Of a stretch of DNA of 64,000 bases, positions 43,743 through 53,035 are shown one piece after another. The DNA lies in contig NZ_KE384490.1 of the NCBI RefSeq assembly GCF_000426045.1, positions 62,001 to 126,000 of the forward strand, in the 5' to 3' direction. The DNA is from Marmoricola sp. URHB0036. GTDB taxonomy: Bacteria > Actinomycetota > Actinomycetes > Propionibacteriales > Nocardioidaceae. The notes below the pieces were generated by a model. The model ran no database searches and had not been told where the DNA came from. It worked only from the letters and a program-made list of their open reading frames with translations. Each line of letters begins with the position of its first letter. Within the stretch, counting starts at the first letter, position 1. Position numbers and translations under genes: made by a program.

Positions 43743-45251
43743 TCAGCGCACGGTGAAGGTGGTCGACCCGACGCTGACGTACTGGTCGGTGAGCAGGTAG
43801 TGGGCGACATACCGACCCGGCGGCAGCGGCCAGGGCTTGCCCTGGTGCTCGCGGCCGAGGACGAGGTCACCCTCGGTGGTCGGGGGGAGAGCGCCGGCGT
43901 CGTGACCGCCGGTGTAGCCCCAGATCAGGTAGCTGTCCTTCTCCGGGTCGGCGGCCCTGGCGGGATAGACGCCGATCCAGTCCCAGCGGTTGGCCGGTCC
44001 GTCGGCCCAGCGCACGGTGATCGGATCGCCCACCCCGTAGGTCGGTGCGTCGGTGGTCAGCTCGACCTTCGCCGCCTGGGGTCGCACGTAGAGCTGGTTG
44101 GTGGCGACCACGTCGTCGCCGTGCACGAGGTCGACCTGGTACTGCCCGGGGGTCAGCTGGCTCGTCGGGACCGTGATCGTGCCCGACTCGCCGCTCACGT
44201 CGTACGACGCGCTGGCGGGGCCGGACAGCCTGACCGTGCCGCTGTCGACGCCCTGCGGCATCCGGAAGTACGCCGTCACCTGCTCGCCGACCGTGGTCAT
44301 CCGGCTGGACAGGGCGATGGTGGTCGGTATCGGTGCCGGGGTGACCTTCAGCCGGGAGAGGACGGCGCGGTGGTCGGAGGTCCACTTCGGGTAGCCGCGG
44401 TCGACGCTGTCGCCGCCGCGCTCGCCGACGACCTGGCTGCTCACCACGTCCACCGGCCCACCGACGTAGGCGAAGTCGATCCGCCGCGGACTGCCCTCGC
44501 TGCCCGCGACACCGCCCCAGGTGTTGCCCGGATCCGTGACCGGGTCGGGATGCGTCTCGCGGTAGGAGTCGTGCAGGCCAGCGCCCAGCAGCGCCTCGCT
44601 GACCGGCCAGGCGACGGCGCCGACGCCGCCGTGCTGCGACGCGGTCGCGGCCGTCCAGTCCAGGTGGGACGGCTCGTTGAGGTCGCCGGTGAGGAACACC
44701 GGCCAGCCCTGGTCGAGCAGCGTGGTGGCCGAGGGCAGCAGCGTCTGGATCGATGAGAGCCGGACCGCCTTCTCGGTGGCGACCACGTCGGCGACCGACG
44801 CGCCGCGGTTGAGGCGGTTCGGTCCGTCGTGCACGTAGTCGAGGTGGGTGTTGATCATCGCGACCGCCTCGCCGGGACGGACCTCGATGTAGGAGTACAG
44901 GCCGTCGGCTCCGGAAGGTTCGAGGATCGGGTACTTCGACATGATCTGCAGACCCACGTCGTAGTAGGGATAGCCGGCAGCGGCCGCGATCTTCGGCAGC
45001 CGGTTGTAGGACTCGAGCACCCCGACCACGTCGGCCTTCAGGTCGGCGATCACCGCGTCGGAGGCCTTGGTGCCGCCGTACTCCACGTTGAAGACCAGCA
45101 GCGACAGCGAGATCGGGCTGGCCTGCGCGGCGGGGGAGGAGGAGGGCTTCGCCGCTGCCTTCGGGCCGTCCGAGTCATCGCACCCCGCCAGTACGCCGAG
45201 AGCCACCAGGCTCGACGCGAGTACCAGCCGGACCACCGAGGTACGCCGCAT
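43743..45251 (-). CDS. Endonuclease/exonuclease/phosphatase-fold lipoprotein
   Basis: A 502-residue protein from ATG 45251. A lipoprotein signal ends in LGVLAGC. Residues about 48-320 match the EEP fold: LLVFNVEYGG, INTHLDY, LTGDLNEPSHLDWT and the final SDHRAVL, which supply the Asp, His and Asn active-site residues. Residues about 325-502 form one or two beta-sandwich domains. The protein should act outside the cell on phosphodiesters or phosphomonoesters. A perfect palindrome upstream (45271-45290) probably controls it. Confidence 0.85.
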   Translation of the reverse strand: MRRTSVVRLVLASSLVALGVLAGCDDSDGPKAAAKPSSSPAAQASPISLSLLVFNVEYGGTKASDAVIADLKADVVGVLESYNRLPKIAAAAGYPYYDVGLQIMSKYPILEPSGADGLYSYIEVRPGEAVAMINTHLDYVHDGPNRLNRGASVADVVATEKAVRLSSIQTLLPSATTLLDQGWPVFLTGDLNEPSHLDWTAATASQHGGVGAVAWPVSEALLGAGLHDSYRETHPDPVTDPGNTWGGVAGSEGSPRRIDFAYVGGPVDVVSSQVVGERGGDSVDRGYPKWTSDHRAVLSRLKVTPAPIPTTIALSSRMTTVGEQVTAYFRMPQGVDSGTVRLSGPASASYDVSGESGTITVPTSQLTPGQYQVDLVHGDDVVATNQLYVRPQAAKVELTTDAPTYGVGDPITVRWADGPANRWDWIGVYPARAADPEKDSYLIWGYTGGHDAGALPPTTEGDLVLGREHQGKPWPLPPGRYVAHYLLTDQYVSVGSTTFTVR

Positions 45252-45270
45252 GCCGACCCCTCTCGTCTTA

Positions 45271-45290
45271 CTGACTGATCGAACAGTCAG
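45271..45290. promoter_or_regulatory. Palindromic operator candidate upstream of the EEP lipoprotein gene
   Basis: A perfect 7-bp inverted repeat CTGACTG-6-CAGTCAG lies 20 bases upstream of the ATG at 45251. Size and spacing suit a TetR-type dimer. No tetR gene is adjacent, so the regulator would be encoded elsewhere. Confidence 0.5.
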
Positions 45291-45364
45291 CCTCGACGAT
45301 AGGTGAGGGCGCCGTGGGTGTACAGGAAAACCCGGGACCGACCCCCATCCGCTGGGTCTCCTTG

Positions 45365-45381
45365 TTGCGAATAGTGTGCAA
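45365..45381. promoter_or_regulatory. Nur-like box of the nickel/cobalt transporter gene
   Basis: TTGCGA-5-GTGCAA matches the Streptomyces Nur consensus TTGCAA-5-TTGCAA at ten of twelve positions. It lies 40 bases upstream of the transporter start, where bound nickel-Nur would block transcription. Confidence 0.6.
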
Positions 45382-45420
45382 GTACAAATAATGTCGAGCA
45401 GAGTCGAACCAGGAGCGGCG

Positions 45421-46593
45421 ATGACAGACCACGCGAGCGGAGCAGCAACCGCCACCGTGCCGGCCGAGCAGGTGGCTGTCGAGGTGTCCTCCCTGAGCAG
45501 GTTCTGGCGCAGCTTGGACCGTGGTGACTGGACGTCCCTCTGCGCGATGTCCGCCTTCATCGTGTTCCTGCACGTGGTCGGCTTCGGGATCCTGTTCGGC
45601 CTCGTGGTGCCCGAGCACTTCCGGATCGGCGGCGACAACCCGGTCTTCACCGCCGGGGTCGGCATCCTGGCGTACACCTTCGGTCTGCGCCACGCGTTCG
45701 ACGCCGACCACATCGCCGCCGTCGACAACGCCACCCGCAAGCTGATGGCCGACAACGCCGAGGGCCTCACCAGCCGCAAGCCGCTGTCGATCGGCTTCTG
45801 GTTCTCGCTGGGCCACTCCACGATCGTGTTCGCCCTGTCCTTCCTGCTCGCGATCGGAGTGAAGGCGCTCGCCGGCCCGGTCGAGGATGACAGCTCGATG
45901 CTGCACTCGGTCACCGGCGTGGTCGGCGCCTCGGTCTCCGGGGTCTTCCTGTGGGTGCTCGGCATCCTCAACCTGATGGTGCTGCTCGGCATCATCAAGG
46001 TCGCCCGCGAGATGCGTCAGGGACGGTACGACGAGGCGGAGCTCGAACAACAGCTGAACAACCGTGGCTTCATGAACCGGTTCCTCGGGGGCCTCACCAG
46101 GTCGGTCCGCAAGTCGTGGCACATCTACCCCGTCGGCGTGCTGTTCGGGCTCGGCTTCGACACCGCCACCGAGGTGGGGCTGCTCGTGCTCGCCGGTGGT
46201 GCGGCTGCCTTCAGCCTCCCGTTCTACGCGATCCTGGTGCTCCCGATCCTGTTCGCCGCCGGCATGTGCCTGATGGACACCGTCGACGGGGTGCTGATGA
46301 ACGGCGCCTACGGCTGGGCGAACGCACAGCCGGTGCGCAAGGTGTTCTACAACATCACCATCACCTCGATCTCGGTCGCCGTGGCGCTGATCATCGGCAC
46401 GATCGAGCTGATCGGCGTGGTCGCCGACCAGGCCGAGATCACGTCCGGGCCGCTGCGCGCGATCGCCGACATCCCCCTCGACTACGCCGGCTACGCCATC
46501 GTCGCGCTGTTCCTCGGTTCGTGGATCGTCGCGCTCGCCGTGTGGAGGTTCGGACGCATCGAGGAGCGGTGGTCGGCGAACCTGGGTCCCTGA
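45421..46593 (+). CDS. NiCoT family nickel/cobalt transporter
   Basis: About 390 residues from ATG 45421, behind AGGAGC. All four NiCoT signatures are present: RHAFDADHIAAVDN, FSLGHSTIVF, LGFDTATEVGLL and GMCLMDTVDG. Eight hydrophobic segments are visible. It imports Ni(II) and/or Co(II) for metalloenzymes such as urease, hydrogenase, nickel superoxide dismutase or B12; none of these is in the window. The upstream Nur-like box supports nickel-controlled expression and a nickel role. Confidence 0.95.
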   Translation: MTDHASGAATATVPAEQVAVEVSSLSRFWRSLDRGDWTSLCAMSAFIVFLHVVGFGILFGLVVPEHFRIGGDNPVFTAGVGILAYTFGLRHAFDADHIAAVDNATRKLMADNAEGLTSRKPLSIGFWFSLGHSTIVFALSFLLAIGVKALAGPVEDDSSMLHSVTGVVGASVSGVFLWVLGILNLMVLLGIIKVAREMRQGRYDEAELEQQLNNRGFMNRFLGGLTRSVRKSWHIYPVGVLFGLGFDTATEVGLLVLAGGAAAFSLPFYAILVLPILFAAGMCLMDTVDGVLMNGAYGWANAQPVRKVFYNITITSISVAVALIIGTIELIGVVADQAEITSGPLRAIADIPLDYAGYAIVALFLGSWIVALAVWRFGRIEERWSANLGP

Positions 46594-46697
46594 CCCGGCG
46601 TACCTCCCACAGGTCTGGACCCGTCGCGGCCGCACCAGCCTGACCAGCCGGTGCTCGGCTACCGTGCGCAGAGGGGGATCACCAGGGAGGGTCGACA

Positions 46698-48377
46698 GTG
46701 CTGTCGGACATCGAAATCGCCAACGCCGCAACGCTGCGCCCGATCAGGGACATCGCCGCCGAGACCCTCGGGATCGAGGAACGGCATCTGGTGCCCTACG
46801 GCCACTACAAGGCCAAGGTCGACCTGACCCATCTCGCGTCGCTCGCGGACAGGCCGCTGGGTCGTCTGGTGCTGGTGACCGCGATGTCCCCGACCCCGCC
46901 CGGTGAGGGCAAGACGACGACCACCGTCGGTCTCACCGATGCGCTGCACGGTCTGGGACACCGCACGGTGGCGTGCCTGCGCGAGCCGTCGATGGGACCG
47001 GTGTTCGGCATGAAGGGCGGCGCGGCCGGTGGCGGCTACAGCCAGGTGGTGCCGATGACCGACATCAACCTGCACTTCACCGGCGACTTCGCGGCCATCG
47101 CCGCGGCGAACAACCTGTTGGCGGCGTTGATCGACAACCACGTGCACCACGGCAACGAGCTGGACATCGACGTCCGCAACATTTCCTGGAAGCGCGTGCT
47201 CGACATGAACGACCGCGCGCTCCGCGAGGTCACCGTGGGCCTCGGTGGGCACGCCAACGGCTTTCCCCGTCAGGACGGGTTCGACATCGTGGTCGCCTCG
47301 GAGCTGATGGCGATCTTCTGCCTCACCGAGTCCTGGGGTGACCTGAAGCGTCGCATCGGCGACATCGTGATCGGCTACACGCGCGGGACCCAGCCGGTGA
47401 CCGCCCGCGACCTCGGCGCCGACGGGGCGATGGCGGTGCTGCTGCGGGACGCGCTCGCGCCCAACCTGGTGCAGACCCTCGAGGGCGCTCCGGCCTTCGT
47501 GCACGGCGGCCCGTTCGCCAACATCGCCCACGGCTGCAGCTCGGTGATGGCCACTCGCGCCGGCCTGCGGCTGGCCGACATGGTGGTCACCGAGGCCGGC
47601 TTCGGAGCCGACCTGGGGGCGGAGAAGTTCGTCGACATCAAGTGCCGCAAGTCCGGCCTGCGTCCCGACGTGGCGGTCGTGGTCGCGACGGTGCGGGCAC
47701 TGAAGTACCACGGCGGAGTGGCCCTCGCCGACCTCGGCACCGAGGACCTCGGTGCGGTCGAGGCCGGGATGGTCAACCTGCGTCGGCACCTGCACAACAT
47801 CCGCGAGGTGTACGGCGTGCCGTGCGTCGTCGCGGTCAACCGGTTCCCGACCGACACCGACGCCGAGGTGGCCAAGGTGGTCGAGCTCGTCGCAGCCGAG
47901 GGAGTCCGTGCCTTCCCGGCCACCCACTTCGTCGACGGCGGAGTCGGGGCGCACGACCTCGCGAAGGGCGTGCTGCAGGCGATGGACGAGCCCTCGCCGT
48001 ACACCTTCTCCTTCACCTACGACGACGACCTGTCGCTGACCGCGAAGGTGGAGGCCATCGCGGCCCGGCTCTACGGCGCCGGCATCGTGACGTGGGAGGC
48101 CAAGGCGCGTCGACGGTTGCAGCGCGTCGAGCGGGACGGGTACGGCGGACTGCCGGTGTGCGTGGCCAAGACGCAGTACTCCTTCTCCACCGACCCGGCC
48201 TCCCTGGGTGCGCCCTCAGGTCACGAGCTGCACGTCCGCGAGGTCAGGCTGTCGGCCGGCGCCGGCTTCGTCGTGGTGGTGTGCGGCGACATGATGACGA
48301 TGCCCGGGCTGCCGCGCGACCCGTCCGCCTCGCGCATCGACCTGGCCGACGATGGGACCATCCTCGGCCTCTCCTGA
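46698..48377 (+). CDS. fhs: Formate-tetrahydrofolate ligase
   Basis: A 559-residue protein of full family length from GTG 46698, behind AGGGAGGG. The ATP site is [40 protein letters not shown] and [10 protein letters not shown] are the family signatures. The enzyme makes 10-formyl-THF from formate, THF and ATP in the cytosol and feeds purine and one-carbon metabolism. smpB follows after 21 bases. Confidence 0.97.
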   Translation: MLSDIEIANAATLRPIRDIAAETLGIEERHLVPYGHYKAKVDLTHLASLADRPLGRLVLVTAMSPTPPGEGKTTTTVGLTDALHGLGHRTVACLREPSMGPVFGMKGGAAGGGYSQVVPMTDINLHFTGDFAAIAAANNLLAALIDNHVHHGNELDIDVRNISWKRVLDMNDRALREVTVGLGGHANGFPRQDGFDIVVASELMAIFCLTESWGDLKRRIGDIVIGYTRGTQPVTARDLGADGAMAVLLRDALAPNLVQTLEGAPAFVHGGPFANIAHGCSSVMATRAGLRLADMVVTEAGFGADLGAEKFVDIKCRKSGLRPDVAVVVATVRALKYHGGVALADLGTEDLGAVEAGMVNLRRHLHNIREVYGVPCVVAVNRFPTDTDAEVAKVVELVAAEGVRAFPATHFVDGGVGAHDLAKGVLQAMDEPSPYTFSFTYDDDLSLTAKVEAIAARLYGAGIVTWEAKARRRLQRVERDGYGGLPVCVAKTQYSFSTDPASLGAPSGHELHVREVRLSAGAGFVVVVCGDMMTMPGLPRDPSASRIDLADDGTILGLS

Positions 48378-48398
48378 CTTCTTGGCAGAATCACCGGG

Positions 48399-48878
48399 AT
48401 GAAGAAGCCCCAGACCGATCCGGTCGTCGCGCGCAACCGCAAGGCGGCGCACGACTACCACCTCGGCGACTCCTGGGAGGCTGGGATCGTCCTCCAGGGC
48501 AGCGAGGTGAAGGCGTTGCGCGCGGGGCGGGCCTCTCTGGTGGACGGCTTCGCCGACATCGACGGCGGCGAGATCTGGCTGCACGGCGTGCACATCCCGC
48601 AGTACGAGCAGGCGACGTGGACCAACCACGCGTCGCGACGCAAGCGCAAGCTGCTGCTCCACCGCGCCGAGATCGACAAGATCGAGCGTCGGGTCAGCGA
48701 GAGCGGTTTGACGATCGTGCCGCTCAAGCTCTACTTCAAGGACGGTCGCGCCAAGGTCGAGATCGCGTTGGCCCGTGGCAAGAAGTCCTGGGACAAGCGG
48801 CACGCGCTCGCCGAGCGCCAGGCCGGTCGCGAGGCCGAGGCCGCCGTCAGTCGGCGGCTCAAGGGCATGCCGGACTGA
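48399..48878 (+). CDS. smpB: SsrA-binding protein SmpB
   Basis: A 159-residue protein. [35 protein letters not shown], the [10 protein letters not shown] segment and the basic C-terminal tail [20 protein letters not shown] are diagnostic. It binds tmRNA and delivers it to stalled ribosomes. No tmRNA gene is visible nearby. Confidence 0.97.
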   Translation: MKKPQTDPVVARNRKAAHDYHLGDSWEAGIVLQGSEVKALRAGRASLVDGFADIDGGEIWLHGVHIPQYEQATWTNHASRRKRKLLLHRAEIDKIERRVSESGLTIVPLKLYFKDGRAKVEIALARGKKSWDKRHALAERQAGREAEAAVSRRLKGMPD

Positions 48879-48887
48879 CGCAGGGGG

Positions 48888-49214
48888 GTGGTGTGGGTGG
48901 AGGCGCAGGATCTCGGGTTCGTCCCGCTGGTCGTCGCGGTCGTGCTCGCGTGCTGGTGGGGAAGCCTGCAGCCCACCGTGCTGCGGCGGTTCGGCGCCTA
49001 CACCGTGAGCGCCGTGGTCATCGTGATCGTGGCGGCGAGTGCGGCCACGTCGATCTTCTCCGGCACCCAGTGCGGATCTGGCGAGGAGTGCGACATCGCC
49101 CCGGTCGCTGGACTGGTCTGGGGCGTCGTCTCGGCGGTCCTGCTGGTCGTGGGCTTCGCCGTCAACGAGACCCGGTTGATCGTGCGCAGGGTCCGGAGCC
49201 GTCCGGCTGACTAG
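48888..49214 (+). CDS. Small membrane protein, hypothetical
   Basis: A 108-residue protein from GTG 48888 (GTG 48891 also possible). Three hydrophobic segments lie at about 12-26, 38-58 and 72-92. Two cysteines (GTQCGSGEECD) in the loop after the second helix could form an extracytoplasmic disulfide. It lies ten bases behind smpB and overlaps the convergent WYL gene by four bases. No family is recognised. Confidence 0.6.
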   Translation: MVWVEAQDLGFVPLVVAVVLACWWGSLQPTVLRRFGAYTVSAVVIVIVAASAATSIFSGTQCGSGEECDIAPVAGLVWGVVSAVLLVVGFAVNETRLIVRRVRSRPAD

Positions 49215-50167
49215 TCGCTGGCTCCCGCGTCGAGCAGCCGCTGCCCCAGCTCGCGGGTCGTGTGCTGCAGCTCGACCCCGCCGAGGACCCGGAACGAGGC
49301 CGGGATGGCGGTCAGCTGCTCGGCGTACCAGTAGGGGTTGCCGGTGCTCGCCGTGAGCCGCGAGGTGTGGTCGTCGACCTCCTCGAGCCGGCCGAGGGCA
49401 CGGGGGACGCAGCGCCTGGCCTCCTCGACAGGAGCATCGATGACGACCTCCACGTCGAACTCCCAGCCGACCGCGAGGTGGTCCTCGAGCAGGCCGACCG
49501 GGTCCAGCTCGCTCGGCGGAGTGAAGGTGCGGTCGAGCAGGTCCACCGACTGCACGCGGTCGACCCGGTAGGCGCGGACGGCGTCCTTGGCCGGGACCTG
49601 GCACAGGAGGTACCACCGACCGTGGCGTACGACGACCGCCCACGGCTCGACGTCGACGGTCCAGGCCGACCCGGCCTCGGAGCGGTAGTCGATCCTGGTC
49701 AGCCGGTGCTGGCCGCAGGCCTCCACCAGCGCGATCGTGGTGCCGGACTCCGGGCGGGCAGCGGCGCGGTCTGGTGCGGGCGCGGCGGTGCGACGCACCG
49801 CCTCGGCCTGCGCTGCCACCGGCTCGGGCAAGGCCCGGACGATCTTGCCCAGCGCACTGCCGACCGGGTCGGCCGGATCGCCCGCCTGGTGGTGCCCGTC
49901 GAGCACGGCCATCACCAGGCCCAGGGCCTCGGTGGCGCTGAACACCAGCGGCGGCAGCCGGAGCCCGCGGCCGACCCGGTAGCCGCCGTACGGTCCGCGG
50001 ACGGAGTCGATGGGGATCTCGGCCTCGCGCAGGATGGTGACGTAGCGCCGCGCGGCCCGCTCTGAGACGCCGAGCTTGTCAGCCAGCCGCCCCGCCGTGA
50101 TGCCCGGACTGCCCTGGATCAGCTCGAGCGCCTGCAGCGCGCGAGCCGTCGGGCTGATCTCGGGCAC
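49211..50167 (-). CDS. WYL-domain transcriptional regulator (YafY/PafC type)
   Basis: About 318 residues from GTG 50167, behind CAGGAGAC. Residues about 5-65 are an HTH_11 winged helix (TARALQALELIQGSPGITAGRLADKLGVSERAARRYVTIL). Residues about 140-215 are the WYL domain, with GRWYLLCQVP as its core. A C-terminal WCX-like part follows. Such proteins sense nucleic acids or small ligands. It is divergent from the DinB-like gene, with two TCCGGAA copies in between. Confidence 0.9.
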   Translation of the reverse strand: MPEISPTARALQALELIQGSPGITAGRLADKLGVSERAARRYVTILREAEIPIDSVRGPYGGYRVGRGLRLPPLVFSATEALGLVMAVLDGHHQAGDPADPVGSALGKIVRALPEPVAAQAEAVRRTAAPAPDRAAARPESGTTIALVEACGQHRLTRIDYRSEAGSAWTVDVEPWAVVVRHGRWYLLCQVPAKDAVRAYRVDRVQSVDLLDRTFTPPSELDPVGLLEDHLAVGWEFDVEVVIDAPVEEARRCVPRALGRLEEVDDHTSRLTASTGNPYWYAEQLTAIPASFRVLGGVELQHTTRELGQRLLDAGASD

Positions 50168-50179
50168 GGCGTCTCCTGA

Positions 50180-50201
50180 TCCGGAAGTGGAACGTCCGGA
50201 A
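50180..50201. promoter_or_regulatory. TCCGGAA direct repeats in the WYL/DinB-like promoter
   Basis: TCCGGAA occurs at 50180-50186 and 50195-50201, 15 bases apart in the 53-base gap between divergent starts. Each contains the palindrome TCCGGA. They are candidate sites for the WYL regulator. Confidence 0.4.
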
Positions 50202-50220
50202 CCGACACTAGCGTCGCGCC

Positions 50221-50802
50221 ATGACTGAGAACACCGCCCCGAACCCCACATCGACCACGACCCTGGACACCCACATCGACGAGCCCTCGCTCACCCCCGA
50301 CGAGGTGGAGATGCTGCTGTTCGCCCTCGCTCGCTCGCGGGCGCAGTTCGCGTGGAAGGTCGGCGGCCTCGACGCCGCTGCCCTGCGACAGCCGCACCCG
50401 CCGAGCGCGATGACGATCGGCGGCCTGGTCAAGCACATGGCCGGCGTCGAGGAACGAATGATGGCCCGGGCCATCACCGGTCGGCGCCCCGCTCCGCCCT
50501 GGGACACCATCGACCCGGGGGAGGACCCCGACTTCGAGTGGCGGACGTCGGCCGACGACTCCCCCGAGGAGCTCTACGACCTGTGGCGCACCGCCGTGGA
50601 GAGGTCGAAGGCCGCGACCGCCGCGGCCCTCGCCGACGGCGGCCTCGACCGGCCGATCGCGATCCCGTTCGGTGAGTGGACGCCGAACCTGCGCCGGATG
50701 CTGGTCGACCTGCACGACGAGTACGCCCGGCACGTCGGGCACGCCGACCTGTTCCGCGAGGCGGTCGACGGCCTCGTCGGGGAGGACCCGCCGCAGGAGT
50801 GA
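50221..50802 (+). CDS. DinB-like (DUF664) putative thiol-dependent protein
   Basis: A 193-residue protein. SLTPDEVEMLLFALARSRAQFAWKVGGLD, MTIGGLVKHMAGVEERMM and the C-terminal LVDLHDEYARHVGHADLFREAVDG match the DUF664 branch of the DinB/mycothiol-transferase fold. His residues at KHM, LHDEYARH give the typical metal triad. The family catalyses thiol-dependent metabolic or detoxification steps in actinobacteria, but substrates are mostly unknown. Divergent control by the WYL regulator is likely. Confidence 0.85.
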   Translation: MTENTAPNPTSTTTLDTHIDEPSLTPDEVEMLLFALARSRAQFAWKVGGLDAAALRQPHPPSAMTIGGLVKHMAGVEERMMARAITGRRPAPPWDTIDPGEDPDFEWRTSADDSPEELYDLWRTAVERSKAATAAALADGGLDRPIAIPFGEWTPNLRRMLVDLHDEYARHVGHADLFREAVDGLVGEDPPQE

Positions 50803-50902
50803 GGCGGGCCAAGCATTTCCTGCCCGTCCACCCAGGTGCGAGTAGGTTGGAGGCCCAGCCACTCCAGACCCCGGCGGCGCCAGCCCGACACCGGGAGCCC
50901 CT

Positions 50903-51934
50903 GTGGCCAGCAACTCGATCCGTCCCTCACCCGCCGCCAACGGTTACGGCGATCTCGCCCGCGAGATCAGGGCCTTGGGCCTGTTGGACCGGCGGCCCTG
51001 GTTCTACGCCGGTGTCTTCGCCGTGATCGCTGTCGTCGGCGGCCTCGTCGTCGCCGGCATGGTCATGTGGTCCCACTCCTGGGCGTTGCTGGCACTGGCA
51101 CCGGTGCTGGCAGTGGTCTCCACCCAGCTGGGGTTCCTCGGCCACGACCTCGGCCACCTGCAGGTCACCCACAGCTCGCGTACCAGCCGCCGCCTCGGAG
51201 TCGTGTGCGGCAACCTCCTCGGTGGCCTGAGCTACAGCTGGTGGGTGGCCAAGCACAACCTCCACCACGCACATCCGAACGACCTCGACACCGACCCGGA
51301 CGTCTACGCCGGTGCCCTGGTCTTCGATGCCGGCCAGGCCGACCAGCGGCGAGGATTCCTGGCCTGGCTGACGCGTCATCAGGCCGGCCTGTTCTTCCCG
51401 ATGCTGCTGGGAGAAGCCTTCAACCTGCACGTCTCCAGCGTCCGCCAGCTGTTCAAGCCCGGTCTGCGTGGCCGGTCCAGCGAGTCGGTGCTGCTGGCCG
51501 GGCACTTCCTGGCGTACGCCGCCCTGCTGGCCACCACGCTCACCTGGGTCCAGGTGCTCGCGTTCATCGGTGTGCACAAGGGCCTGCAGGGGATCTACCT
51601 CGGGATGTCCTTCGCCCCGGGCCACAAGGGGATGCCGGTGATGGACGCCGAGCAGGCCGTCGACCCTCTGCTCCGGCAGGTCCTGACCTCCCGCAACATC
51701 CGGGGAAGCCGGTTCATCGACACCGCGATCGGCGGTCTGAACTACCAGATCGAGCACCATCTGTTCCCGAACATGCCACGTCCCAACCTGCGCCTGGCCC
51801 AGCCGGTCGTCCGTGACTTCTGCGAGCGACGAGGGGTCGGCTACACCGAGGCGGCGCCGTTCGCGGCGTACGCCATCGGGCTGCGGCACCTGCACCGGGT
51901 GGGAAGCGGGCTGCGATCAGCCGCCCGTGGGTGA
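50903..51934 (+). CDS. Membrane fatty-acid desaturase
   Basis: A 343-residue protein from GTG 50903. The three His boxes are HDLGH, HNLHHAH and QIEHHLF; the Gln in the third box is typical of front-end (delta-6-type) desaturases. Hydrophobic pairs flank the boxes. No cytochrome b5 domain is fused. It introduces a double bond into a membrane lipid or acyl chain at the cytoplasmic membrane, using a diiron centre. Its 3' end overlaps the convergent dioxygenase gene by 18 bases. Confidence 0.92.
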   Translation: MASNSIRPSPAANGYGDLAREIRALGLLDRRPWFYAGVFAVIAVVGGLVVAGMVMWSHSWALLALAPVLAVVSTQLGFLGHDLGHLQVTHSSRTSRRLGVVCGNLLGGLSYSWWVAKHNLHHAHPNDLDTDPDVYAGALVFDAGQADQRRGFLAWLTRHQAGLFFPMLLGEAFNLHVSSVRQLFKPGLRGRSSESVLLAGHFLAYAALLATTLTWVQVLAFIGVHKGLQGIYLGMSFAPGHKGMPVMDAEQAVDPLLRQVLTSRNIRGSRFIDTAIGGLNYQIEHHLFPNMPRPNLRLAQPVVRDFCERRGVGYTEAAPFAAYAIGLRHLHRVGSGLRSAARG

Positions 51935-52795
51935 CCTGTCCTCGGCCAGGGTGATGTCGAAGTCGATGACCTGGAACGGGTTGGGCAGGCCCAGGCTCGT
52001 CGCGGTCTCCTCGTCGTCCTCCTGCCTGACCGGGCGCACCAGGCTCTGCTTCACCCCGAACACGGTGTCGTCCTCGAGGTAGGGGCTGCCCTCCACGAAC
52101 AGGTGGGTGGTGACCGGGTTGTGCCCGGCCGCGCCGGCGATGAAGTGGATGTGCGCCGGCCGGTAGGGGTGCCGTCCCGTCGCACGCAGCAGCGCGCCGA
52201 CGGGACCGTCGTCGGGGATCGGGTAGTGGAGCGGCACGATCGTCCGGAACCAGAACCGGCCGACCTCGTCGCAGGTGAACAGCCCACGCAGGTCGGGCGC
52301 CAGGTCATCCTTCTGCACGTCGTAGAAGCCCTGGTCGTCGGCCTGCCAGACGTCGACCAGCGCGCCGGCGACGGGTCGGCCGTCGAGGTCGAGGACCCGG
52401 CCGCGGACCAGGCACCGGGGCGCCTCGTGGGCCTCGGCCAGGTCATCGCCGAGTGCACGGGCCGGCGACTCGACGACGTGGAACGGGCCGAGCACGGTGG
52501 ACTCCGTCGCGCCGACCGGTCGGCGGTTGTTGATCGCGTCGACCAGCATCGAGACGCCCATGACGTCGGAGAGCAGGATGAACTCCTGACGCCGGTCGTC
52601 GGAGAGGTGGCCGACCGCGGTCAGGAACCCGATCGCGGCCTCCCACTCGCCCTGGGTGGGCTCCACGTCGCGGACGAAGGCGTGCAGGTGCCGGGTGAAG
52701 GACTGCATCACCTCGCGCAGGCGCGCGTCGGGTGTTTCGGCGAAGCTCTCGACGACGGCGTCGGTAGCGGTGGCCTCGGAGAAGTCGCTTCCCAT
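51917..52795 (-). CDS. Intradiol ring-cleavage dioxygenase (catechol/hydroxyquinol type)
   Basis: About 292 residues from ATG 52795, behind CAGGAG. The N-terminal Dioxygenase_N helical domain (LREVMQSFTRHLHAFVRDVEPT, FLTAVGHL) precedes the catalytic barrel (VLGPFHVVESP, GALVDVWQADDQGFYD). The non-haem Fe(III) ligands are visible as Tyr in PLHYPIPDDGP, Tyr in HPYRPAHIHF and the two His of that motif. It cleaves catechol or hydroxyquinol to a muconate-type product. No other ring-cleavage pathway gene is adjacent, so the substrate is open. Confidence 0.92.
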   Translation of the reverse strand: MGSDFSEATATDAVVESFAETPDARLREVMQSFTRHLHAFVRDVEPTQGEWEAAIGFLTAVGHLSDDRRQEFILLSDVMGVSMLVDAINNRRPVGATESTVLGPFHVVESPARALGDDLAEAHEAPRCLVRGRVLDLDGRPVAGALVDVWQADDQGFYDVQKDDLAPDLRGLFTCDEVGRFWFRTIVPLHYPIPDDGPVGALLRATGRHPYRPAHIHFIAGAAGHNPVTTHLFVEGSPYLEDDTVFGVKQSLVRPVRQEDDEETATSLGLPNPFQVIDFDITLAEDRSPTGG

Positions 52796-53035
52796 GGGAA
52801 CTCCTGACGGGTCGGAGCCGGACAGAAACCCGGATCGCGCTAGTATTGGCCACGGCACCGCAGCGTGGATGGGCCATCGGGCCCGAAGCGTCGACCTCTC
52901 TCAGGTCCGCGGGCCGCGTCGCGGAGCAGCCGCATCCAGGCCCGTTCCGTACGACGCCCGGTCGCGCCGGCCATGGGTGCGAGCGGATGTGGTCCGGTGT
53001 GCGTAGGTGCCCCGGATACTCCGGAGGAGGAGTGA

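Noticed and set aside
43743-45998. A longer N-terminus for the EEP lipoprotein (up to 751 codons)
   Set aside because: The extension runs through the Nur-like box and antisense into the transporter gene. The lipoprotein signal begins at ATG 45251.
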